Of a stretch of 40,557 bases of DNA, positions 7,390-14,283 are shown one piece after another; position 1 is the first letter of the stretch; each line of letters begins with the position of its first letter. The position numbers and the translations under genes are program-made. Location: the NCBI GenBank assembly GCA_041675185.1, contig JBAYUH010000007.1, positions 1 to 40,557 of the forward strand. The letters are read 5' to 3'. This DNA is from UBA1557 sp041675185. GTDB lineage: Bacteria > Patescibacteriota > Patescibacteriia > Magasanikbacterales > UBA922. Below the pieces are notes generated by a model. That model had not been told where the DNA came from, did no database searches, and was given only the letters and a program-made list of their open reading frames with translations.

Positions 7390-9183
7390 ATGACAAAAAA
7401 CAATACAAGAAACTTCTGTATCATCGCTCACATTGACCATGGTAAATCGACCCTCGCGGATCGATTTCTTGAGATTACCAATACTGTTGAGAAACGCCAC
7501 ATGCACGCACAACTACTAGACCAGATGGAACTCGAACAAGAACGTGGAATCACAATCAAGCTTCAGCCTGTTCGCATGAAATACAAAGGCTATACTTTGA
7601 ACCTCATCGATACTCCAGGCCATGTTGACTTCACTTACGAAGTATCCCGTTCACTTGCTGCAGTCGAAGGTGCGATTTTACTTGTTGACGCAAGTCAAGG
7701 TGTGCAAGCACAGACCATTGCAAACTTATATCTCGCAATTGACCAAGACCTCACGATTATCCCAGTCATGAACAAAATTGATCTGCCAAATGCCAATCCA
7801 GAAAAAACTGCAGCAGAAATCATTCATCTTCTTGGTTGTAAGCAAGAAGACATTCTCACCTGTTCAGGAAAAACTGGACAAGGTGTTTCAAAATTATTGG
7901 ATGAAATTATCAAAAAAATTCCACCACCAGTAGAAACTTCTGACAAACCTCCACGCGCCCTTATTTTTGATTCTCTCTATGATGACTATCGTGGAATTGT
8001 TGCTGCTGTGCGTATGAAAGATGGCTCATTCAAAAAAGGTGATCCAGTTACATTCATGGAGACTAGTGCTGAAGGTGAAATTTTAGACATTGGACACTTT
8101 GCTCCACAAATGACGTCTGATGGAATACTGGAAAACGGACAAATTGGATATGTGACAAGTGGTGTTAAAGTGTTAGGTCAAGTACGCGTGGGAGATACGA
8201 TTACTCTGACCAAAAACGGCGCGACTGAACAATTACCTGGGTACAAAGAAGTAAAACCAATGGTCTTTGCTGGTATATTTCCACGCGAAGGAGATGAATA
8301 CAATGTTCTTCGTGATGCAATAGACAAATTGAAACTAAGTGACTCATCACTCTACTATGAACCAGAACATTCACAAGCACTTGGCTTTGGATTCCGTTGC
8401 GGATTTTTGGGTATGCTTCATCTTGAAATTTTTCAAGAACGCCTCAAACGCGAATTCGGAATATCTATTATTGCGACTATACCAAGTGTTGCTTATAATG
8501 TTTTCAAAACCAATGGAGAAAATCTCACCATCAAAAGTCCACAAGATCTTCCTGAAGTCCAAAAAATTGAACATATTGAAGAGCCCTGGATGACAGTGGA
8601 TATTATTACTCCACAAGAATTTATTGGAAATATCATGGGACTAATTGCCGAACGCAAAGGTATTTACAAAAATACTGAATACTTGAGTACTGGTGCTGGT
8701 CAACGCGCAATCCTTCACTACGAGACTCCACTTGCTTCCCTTATTACTGATTTTTATGATAAACTAAAAAGCGTTTCCAGTGGCTATGCATCCTTAAATT
8801 ATGAATATAAAGAATACAAAAAAGCAAATGTGGTAAAACTTGATATCATGATTGCAGATGAAGTGGTAGAAGAACTAGCAACATTGGTTTGGCAAGATGA
8901 TGCACATCGTGCAGGCAAAAAAATTGTTGAAGTACTAAAAGATACACTTGACCGTGAACAATTTGTCATCAAAATTCAAGCAACAATTGGAGGAAAAATT
9001 GTCGCGAGTGAACGTATTTCAGCATTACGAAAAGATGTGACTGCAAAATTGTACGGAGGTGACGTAACCAGAAAAAATAAATTACTAGACAAACAAAAAA
9101 AAGGAAAGAAAAAAATGTTGGGTATGAGTAAAGGAAAAGTAAATATTCCAACCGAAGCCTACCTAGCTGTTTTAAAAAGATAA
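7390..9183 (+). CDS. lepA: Elongation factor 4 (LepA), ribosomal back-translocase GTPase
   Basis: A 597-aa translational GTPase of full family length. G1 AHIDHGKST is at 13-21, switch II DTPGHVD at about 74-80 and NKID at about 128-131. The EF-G-like domains and the LepA-specific C-terminal domain follow, ending in the conserved basic tail (LLDKQKKGKKKM, VNIPTEAYLAVLK). The family acts on stalled or mistranslocated ribosomes. Base use is odd: arginine is mostly CGC/CGT and leucine often CTC, whereas corA, murJ and recJ use AGA and TTA/CTA far more. This may mean transfer from another lineage, or expression-linked codon choice. Confidence 0.96.
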   Translation: MTKNNTRNFCIIAHIDHGKSTLADRFLEITNTVEKRHMHAQLLDQMELEQERGITIKLQPVRMKYKGYTLNLIDTPGHVDFTYEVSRSLAAVEGAILLVDASQGVQAQTIANLYLAIDQDLTIIPVMNKIDLPNANPEKTAAEIIHLLGCKQEDILTCSGKTGQGVSKLLDEIIKKIPPPVETSDKPPRALIFDSLYDDYRGIVAAVRMKDGSFKKGDPVTFMETSAEGEILDIGHFAPQMTSDGILENGQIGYVTSGVKVLGQVRVGDTITLTKNGATEQLPGYKEVKPMVFAGIFPREGDEYNVLRDAIDKLKLSDSSLYYEPEHSQALGFGFRCGFLGMLHLEIFQERLKREFGISIIATIPSVAYNVFKTNGENLTIKSPQDLPEVQKIEHIEEPWMTVDIITPQEFIGNIMGLIAERKGIYKNTEYLSTGAGQRAILHYETPLASLITDFYDKLKSVSSGYASLNYEYKEYKKANVVKLDIMIADEVVEELATLVWQDDAHRAGKKIVEVLKDTLDREQFVIKIQATIGGKIVASERISALRKDVTAKLYGGDVTRKNKLLDKQKKGKKKMLGMSKGKVNIPTEAYLAVLKR

Positions 9184-9202
9184 ATTTATTATTATCAATA
9201 AT

Positions 9203-9763
9203 ATGAATATTGAAAAAGCCAATCCAAATTTAATAAAAACATTACAAGACATACCGGTCGAAAGTCAAAAAGAAACTGACATAAAAGAAGAAAAAGAAGA
9301 GGAAACAATAAAATCAAAAACAGAATATCAAGAAGAAATATTACAAAATTTATTTATAGGAAAAGATAACGTGCCTCAAATTGAAAGGGTAAACAAGATT
9401 ATAGAAAAATACAAAAATATTTTTAAAGAAGATGTACCAGAGTATATTACAAAACATTTGAACACAAAAACTGCTGACATATTTTTAGATATACTTGATG
9501 CAAATTGGTTTTTGCCAGCAGCCACATTATTAAAAAACTCAGATCTATTATATAATCAATGGATTTATGATGCAGTAATAGCTAATAGAATAAAAAAATT
9601 AGAAAAAATAATTGGAGATTTCAATTCAAATACCTACACAGGTCCACTTGATATTTATGAAATACATGATATAAAAACCTTAATAAAAAATTACTACGAA
9701 AGAATTTCTCAAAATGATACTCTCAAAGAAATAAATATAACAAATATTAAAAAAGCTGCATAA
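9203..9763 (+). CDS. Unrecognised acidic helical protein
   Basis: A 186-aa predicted soluble protein with no family I recognise. The first 50 residues are very charged (KEEKEEETIKSKTEYQEE) and probably disordered or coiled. The rest is rich in Lys, Ile, Asn and Leu and looks helical, e.g. ADIFLDILDANWFLPAATLL and ANRIKKLEKIIGDF. There is no signal peptide or membrane helix. It begins 19 nt after lepA and returns to the A-rich codon use typical of the window. Confidence 0.7.
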   Translation: MNIEKANPNLIKTLQDIPVESQKETDIKEEKEEETIKSKTEYQEEILQNLFIGKDNVPQIERVNKIIEKYKNIFKEDVPEYITKHLNTKTADIFLDILDANWFLPAATLLKNSDLLYNQWIYDAVIANRIKKLEKIIGDFNSNTYTGPLDIYEIHDIKTLIKNYYERISQNDTLKEINITNIKKAA

Positions 9764-9815
9764 TTATTTATTCGTCTACAATATTAAATTTTCTAATTTT
9801 AAAAATAAAATCTTT

Positions 9816-9914
9816 ATGTACGGATCAAAAAAAATAAAAGTCCTCTGGACTATCATCTCTATCATCGCTGTTTTTGCTATGGTGTTCTTCACTATTTTAC
9901 CGATGTTTCAATAA
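9816..9914 (+). CDS. 32-residue single-helix membrane peptide
   Basis: An ATG at 9816 opens 32 codons ending in TAA: a short basic head MYGSKKIKVLW, then a continuous hydrophobic stretch of about 19 residues (TIISIIAVFAMVFFTILPM), then FQ. A positively charged start before one membrane helix is what a real small membrane protein looks like, and the surrounding 300 nt has no other gene. There is no Shine-Dalgarno motif, as for most genes here. Function is unknown. Confidence 0.6.
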   Translation: MYGSKKIKVLWTIISIIAVFAMVFFTILPMFQ

Positions 9915-10070
9915 ATAATTAATCCCGAAAAAAATTCGTGAGGAACGAACGAATTAAATAGATATATATTGAAAACGAATAATTACGTCTAAAAAAAATT
10001 AACTAAATAAAAACGTTTTTATTTAAGAAAGATCTTTCGCTGTATTCTCAGCTCAAAATAAAATTGACCT
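9915..10070. other. Repeat-filled gap before recJ
   Basis: Contains an AATCCCGA...TTCGTGAGGAACGAACGAATT segment with internal dyads, then the 75-nt dispersed repeat (9959-10033), then about 37 nt of leader. No further ORF or clear promoter is visible. Confidence 0.5.
9959..10033 (+). repeat. 75-nt dispersed repeat, copy A
   Basis: Begins TAGATATATATTGAAAAC and ends with the perfect palindrome AAATAAAAACGTTTTTATTT plus GAAAGAT. It matches 16962-17035 in the same orientation, with about six mismatches and one indel. Confidence 0.85.
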
Positions 10071-11834
10071 ATGCAAAAAGTCTGGAAAATATTAGAAGAA
10101 CCTCCACAATCTTTTTTCGAAGAATTCCCTGAGCTACCAAAAACTGTAGCTACTTTGTTGTACCACAGAAATATAAAAACTCAAAGACAAATAGACGAAT
10201 TCTTGAATCCTGATTACTCTATAGATATTCATGATCCTTATTTATTTCAAGACATGAAAAAAGCAGTCAAGAGAATTTTCAAAGCTATAGAAAAAAAAGA
10301 AAAAATTATTATCTATGGTGATTATGATGCTGACGGTGTCTCTGCTTCAGTAATTTTAGTTTCAACATTGCGGGCTATGGGTTGTGATAATGTAGATGTT
10401 TTTTTGCCACATAGAGAAACTGATGGCTATGGACTAAATAATAAAGCCATAGAAGGACTTGTCAAAGATGGAGCCAAACTTATTATCACTTGTGATTGTG
10501 GAATTAGTAATACCAAAGAAGTTGGTTTTGCTAATGAAAAAAAATTGGATGTAATTATCACCGACCATCACACTATACCACCAACTTTGCCAAAAGCTTT
10601 TGCCATAATTCATCCAAAAATTGAAGGTGAATCCTATCCTGACAAATGGCTTTCTGGTGGCGGTGTAGCTTTCAAACTAATGCAAGCTCTGCTAAATAAA
10701 CACAAAGAAAAAAATAAATTATTAAACAGTGGTGAAAAACATGAAGCCCATGAAAAATGGTTACTAGATATGGTAGCAATTTCTAGTGTTGCTGACATGG
10801 TACCTCTGATTGGTGAATCTAGAACTTTGACCAAGTATGGATTGTTAGTCCTAAACAAAACCAAACGTATCGGTTTACAAAAACTTTTGCTAGAAGCTAG
10901 AATCATAGAACAAGACGGTAGTATGAAAAGATCTCTTGATACCTATACTATTGGTTTTCAAATTGCTCCTCGAATAAACGCCGCTGGTAGGATCAATCAT
11001 GCCAATGTTGCTTACAATCTTATGATGACCCAAAAAGCTACTGATGCGATTGATTTAGCTTTTGAACTAGATCAAAACAACAAAGAAAGACAAACTATAA
11101 CCGAAGAACTATTCAAAAAAAGTATTGAACAAATTGAAAAAGACCAGATGAAAAATCCTGTCTTATTTGTAGTTGGCAAAGGTTGGCCAAGTGGACTAGT
11201 TGGTCTGATTGCTGGAAAAATAAAAGAAAAATATTACAAACCAGCTCTGGTGATGTCTGAAAATGAAACAGAAATAATGGGCTCTGGTCGTAGTATTGAC
11301 GGTTTCAATATTATAGAAACATTTCAAGAAAATCCAGAATTATTTCTCAAATATGGTGGACATCCGATGGCTTGTGGTTTTACATTGATTAGTAAAGAAA
11401 AACTAGAAGACTTCAAAACCTACCTGATAAAAAAATATTATGAAAAAACCAAAAATCAAGACATGAGTCCAACCATCAAAATAGATGCTGAAATAAAATT
11501 AACAGAAGTAGATTGGGATCTTTTTGACACTTTGGAACAATTCAAACCTTTTGGTATGCATAATGATCGACCAAAATATCTAACTAAAGATTTGGAAATT
11601 TTTGATATAAAAACAGTTGGCAAAGAAGCTAAACATCTAAAATTAACAGTCAAACAAGAAAGTAAAATACGCAAAACCATAGGTTGGAGTCTTTGTGACA
11701 AAACTGCTGATATCAACTGGTGTAAAATTTTGCGAATTGGTGATAAAATAGATATGGTCTTTGAGATTGATGTAAATGAGTGGAATGGGAATAGAGAGTT
11801 GCAGTTGACTATTGTGGATTTAAAAAAAATTTAG
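10071..11834 (+). CDS. recJ: Single-stranded-DNA-specific 5'-3' exonuclease RecJ
   Basis: A 587-aa DHH/DHHA1-family nuclease used in recombination and repair. DHH-domain motifs: DYDADG (84-89), CDCG (141-144), DHH (165-167) and the ADMVPL motif (241-246). The DHHA1 domain carries GSGRS (404-408) and GGH (429-431), and a C-terminal OB-fold is present (WGSL-like GWSLCDK, ELQLTIVDLK). All catalytic motifs are intact and the length is normal. It is followed after 120 nt of AT-rich repeat by the RNase HI gene, so two nucleic-acid enzymes adjoin. Confidence 0.95.
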   Translation: MQKVWKILEEPPQSFFEEFPELPKTVATLLYHRNIKTQRQIDEFLNPDYSIDIHDPYLFQDMKKAVKRIFKAIEKKEKIIIYGDYDADGVSASVILVSTLRAMGCDNVDVFLPHRETDGYGLNNKAIEGLVKDGAKLIITCDCGISNTKEVGFANEKKLDVIITDHHTIPPTLPKAFAIIHPKIEGESYPDKWLSGGGVAFKLMQALLNKHKEKNKLLNSGEKHEAHEKWLLDMVAISSVADMVPLIGESRTLTKYGLLVLNKTKRIGLQKLLLEARIIEQDGSMKRSLDTYTIGFQIAPRINAAGRINHANVAYNLMMTQKATDAIDLAFELDQNNKERQTITEELFKKSIEQIEKDQMKNPVLFVVGKGWPSGLVGLIAGKIKEKYYKPALVMSENETEIMGSGRSIDGFNIIETFQENPELFLKYGGHPMACGFTLISKEKLEDFKTYLIKKYYEKTKNQDMSPTIKIDAEIKLTEVDWDLFDTLEQFKPFGMHNDRPKYLTKDLEIFDIKTVGKEAKHLKLTVKQESKIRKTIGWSLCDKTADINWCKILRIGDKIDMVFEIDVNEWNGNRELQLTIVDLKKI

Positions 11835-11954
11835 GAATTTTAAATTTCGAATTTTAAAACAATTTTTTAATGTTTCAATTTTAAATTATTTTTAAAATTA
11901 ATGCATTTATAAATTTGAAATTGTTTCAAAATTTAAAATTTAAAATTTAAAATT
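11835..11954. repeat. AT-rich AATTTTAAATTT/AAACAATTT repeat module
   Basis: The gap is almost wholly AATTTTAAATTT, AAACAATTT and their reverse complements (for example TTTTAAAACAATTTTTT, later GAAATTGTTTCAAAATTT). It can fold into a long A:T hairpin. The same module occurs at 13668-13735, 18455-18530 and 23427-23530, where some copies carry a GC-rich core. Confidence 0.65.
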
Positions 11955-12356
11955 ATGAAGTTGTTTATCTACACCGACGGTGGTTCTCGTGGTAACCCAG
12001 GACCTTCGGCTACAGGCATTGTCATCAAAAACGAAGAAGGTCAAAATGTTGCCAACTATGGTGAATTTTTGGGAACACAAACCAACAATTTTGCTGAATA
12101 TATGGCTATAATCTCTGGACTCAAAAAAGCCAAAGAGTTGGGAGCTGATGAAGTAGATTGTATAGTAGATAGCAAACTTGTTTGTGAACAACTAAACAGA
12201 AATTGGAAAGTAAAAGAACCCACAATTCAAAAATTATTTATTCAAGCTTGGAATGTCATGCAACAATTCAAAAAATTTAAAATAAAACATATCTTACGTG
12301 TAGGAAACAAAGAAGCAGATGCTGAGGTGAACAAAGTACTAGATAATATTAGGTAA
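11955..12356 (+). CDS. rnhA: Ribonuclease HI-like protein
   Basis: A 133-aa RNase H-fold protein that would hydrolyse RNA in RNA:DNA hybrids. The N-terminus IYTDGGSRGNPGP carries the first catalytic Asp (D8). E48 (NNFAEYMA), D72 (IVDSKLV) and D122 (KEADAEVN) complete the DEDD set. It belongs to the short RNase HI class without the E. coli basic protrusion. The start ATG directly follows AT-rich repeat sequence. Confidence 0.92.
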   Translation: MKLFIYTDGGSRGNPGPSATGIVIKNEEGQNVANYGEFLGTQTNNFAEYMAIISGLKKAKELGADEVDCIVDSKLVCEQLNRNWKVKEPTIQKLFIQAWNVMQQFKKFKIKHILRVGNKEADAEVNKVLDNIR

Positions 12357-12364
12357 AAATATTT

Positions 12365-12494
12365 ATGGGAAGTATAGAAATAACCAATCCTAAAAAAATA
12401 GATTGGAAAAAAGTAAAAAAACTTAGTATTGAAAAATCAAAAAAGTGGTGATGCCAAAGAGTATGACAAATATATAATGACTTTAAAAAAATAA
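12365..12494 (+). pseudogene. Small gene split by a frameshift at an A-run
   Basis: ATG 12365 opens 28 codons (MGSIEITNPKKIDWKKVKKL, then SIEKSKKW) and stops. In another frame the sequence continues sensibly as SGDAKEYDKYIMTLKK to TAA at 12492-12494. Removing one A from the six-A run just before GTGGT joins both parts into a basic protein of about 42 residues. It could be a decayed gene or an assembly indel. I do not recognise the family. Confidence 0.5.
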
Positions 12495-12519
12495 AACTCT
12501 GTAAATTACAGAGTTTTTT
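12494..12519. terminator. Bidirectional terminator between convergent rnhA and dnaJ regions
   Basis: AAACTCTGTA pairs with TACAGAGTTT around a three-base loop, with a T-run on the plus side (six T) and an A/T-rich tract giving T-runs on the minus side. It separates the plus-strand block from the minus-strand chaperone operon. Confidence 0.8.
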
Positions 12520-12555
12520 AATATATCATTTACAACATCTACAACAATTCCAACA

Positions 12556-13656
12556 TTACAACTCTTGAGAAAGATCTTCCAAAATTTTCTTCGCTTTTTT
12601 ACTTATTTTTTTCGGTACATCAATAATCACTGTCACATATTGATCCCCTTTTCCACTACGTTGCAATCTAGGCACACCAAGACCTTTTAACTTAAACTTT
12701 TGTCCTGAATTAGTACCTTCGGGAATTACAAGTTTTTTCTTTCCTTCTAGTGTATCTATTTCTACTTTGTCACCTAAGACAGCTTGAGGATAAGAAATGA
12801 TAATCTCAGTGAATATATCAAAACCTTGTCTTTCAAAGCCATTTTCAGACTTCACATGTACACGAACATAGAGATCACCTGGATTACTACCTACTCCAGC
12901 ACTTTCCCCTTTTCCAGAAAGACGAATCATTTCTCCATCTGAAATTCCAGCAGGAATTTTCACTTTGTATTTGGAGTCACTACGAACAACACCTTTGCCA
13001 TTACAATGTTTACAAATTTTCTTTGGGATTTGACCATTACCTTGACAACGTTCACAAGTTACTACACTTTGCATTGCACCTAGAATAGTTTGCTGAACAC
13101 GTTTGACTTGTCCTTGACCACGACATTCACTACAAATTTCTGTACCAGCACCAGGTTCAGCACCTGTTCCACTACAAACATCACAAGCATTATTTTTGGT
13201 TAATCTTATTTCTTTTTCTATTCCAAAAATTGCTTCACGAAATTCTAATTCAACATTGATTTGAAGATCATTTCCTCTAGCAGTACGTGACCTTCCTCTA
13301 CTTCCTCCACCGAAACCAAAGATATCTCCAAAAATATCACCCAAATCTATTCCATCAAAATTAGCATTACCAAAACCACCGCCCTGACCTCGAGAAGCAT
13401 TCATAAAATCATTCCAGTTCACACCACCACCAAAACCACCCTGTTGTTCAAAATCAGCACCATACTGGTCATATTGTTTACGTTTGGTGTCATCGCCCAC
13501 AACCTGAAAAGCTTCATTAATTTCTTTGAATTTTTCTTCGTTACCAGTCTTTTTGTCAGGATGATGTTCATGAGCAAGTTTGCGAAAAGCTTTTTTGATT
13601 TCTTCTTTGGTAGCGCTTTTGTCAACACCTAATACTTTGTAATAATCTTTTGGCAT
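12556..13656 (-). CDS. dnaJ: Co-chaperone DnaJ (type I Hsp40)
   Basis: A 366-aa J-protein that delivers substrates to DnaK and stimulates its ATPase. The J domain has HPD at 32-34; a Gly/Phe-rich linker spans about 70-125. The zinc-binding domain has four CxxCxGxG repeats (C158/C161, C175/C178, C201/C204, C215/C218). Two C-terminal substrate-binding barrels follow. It is the last gene of the heat-shock series, 93 nt behind the DUF3467 gene, and ends before a bidirectional terminator. Confidence 0.97.
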   Translation of the reverse strand: MPKDYYKVLGVDKSATKEEIKKAFRKLAHEHHPDKKTGNEEKFKEINEAFQVVGDDTKRKQYDQYGADFEQQGGFGGGVNWNDFMNASRGQGGGFGNANFDGIDLGDIFGDIFGFGGGSRGRSRTARGNDLQINVELEFREAIFGIEKEIRLTKNNACDVCSGTGAEPGAGTEICSECRGQGQVKRVQQTILGAMQSVVTCERCQGNGQIPKKICKHCNGKGVVRSDSKYKVKIPAGISDGEMIRLSGKGESAGVGSNPGDLYVRVHVKSENGFERQGFDIFTEIIISYPQAVLGDKVEIDTLEGKKKLVIPEGTNSGQKFKLKGLGVPRLQRSGKGDQYVTVIIDVPKKISKKAKKILEDLSQEL

Positions 13657-13699
13657 AGTTTTTATAAATTTCTAATTTAGAATTTTAAATTTTGACTTG

Positions 13700-13714
13700 T
13701 CCGCCTTGGGAGGA
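13700..13714 (-). repeat. GC-rich core repeat, copy 2
   Basis: TCCGCCTTGGGAGGA on the plus strand, i.e. one mismatch from the reverse complement of the core. It is set between AATTTTAAATTTTGACTTG and GAAACAATTT arms, the same composite as at 18455-18530 in inverted orientation. Confidence 0.75.
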
Positions 13715-13749
13715 AACAATTTCAAAATGATTTAATTTTTAATTATTTT

Positions 13750-14055
13750 TTATTTAACAGGAAAACCATGAATAGTTTTAGGTTCATCTGATTCTTTTAC
13801 TACACCAAAATTTGATTCATATCTTTGTAAATTTTCTTGCATAGCTTTGATCATTCTTTTGTAATGACCAGGACTCATAATAATACGAGAATTGAGAGTA
13901 CCCACTGGTGGCAGTACTGTCATAAAATCTAAAACAAACTCTTCTCTGTTGTGAGAAATTTGTACCATGTTGGAATATTTACCAGCAAGTACTTCATCCG
14001 TTGCTTTTATTTGCAATGCTTTATTATTACTATTCTGAGACTGTTGATTGTCCAT
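13750..14055 (-). CDS. DUF3467 family protein
   Basis: A 101-aa protein matching the DUF3467 pattern: a beta-rich small domain with YSNMVQISHNREEFVLDF (about 27-44), then PPVGTLNSRIIMSPGHYKRM and a helical end (LQRYESNFG). The first 15 residues are a polar Gln/Asn-rich tail. Biochemical function of the family is unknown. It lies between dnaK and dnaJ on the same strand, so it may be co-induced with the chaperones, though the 228-nt repeat-filled gap before it could allow separate control. Confidence 0.8.
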   Translation of the reverse strand: MDNQQSQNSNNKALQIKATDEVLAGKYSNMVQISHNREEFVLDFMTVLPPVGTLNSRIIMSPGHYKRMIKAMQENLQRYESNFGVVKESDEPKTIHGFPVK

Positions 14056-14124
14056 AGTTTTGAATTTAGATTTTTTGAAAACAATGTTTACATTTTACTA
14101 TAATATCTTCAATTAAACAAACCA

Positions 14125-14272
14125 TTTACCCCGTCCGAAAATTTGGACAGGGTAAAGATGTTTATCTATTTGATCTCCTCCCCTACTAGGGGAGGCTGGG
14201 ATGGGTCTTTAGCAAAATAAAATGTCTTGTTCAAAGATGGACCCCCTCTAACTCCCCCTACTAGAGGGAGAA
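14125..14272. repeat. Hairpin plus inverted CTCCC-TAGTAGGGG repeat pair after dnaK
   Basis: First, TTTACCC (14125-14131) pairs with GGGTAAA (14150-14156), with inner GTCC/GGAC. Then two inverted copies of a GC-rich element: CTCCTCCCCTACTAGGGGAG from about 14175, and ACTCCCCCTACTAGAGGGAG ending near 14271. Each is palindromic around CTAGTAG/CTACTAG, and together they enclose about 40 nt. This fills the whole dnaK-DUF3467 gap. No gene is visible in it. Confidence 0.75.
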
Positions 14273-14283
14273 TTTATTTTGTA

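Noticed and set aside
12436..12450. Programmed -1 frameshift at A AAA AAG in the small gene after rnhA
   Set aside because: The -1 frame gives VVMPKSMTNI and stops; the sensible continuation is in the other frame, so a lost or gained base is more likely.
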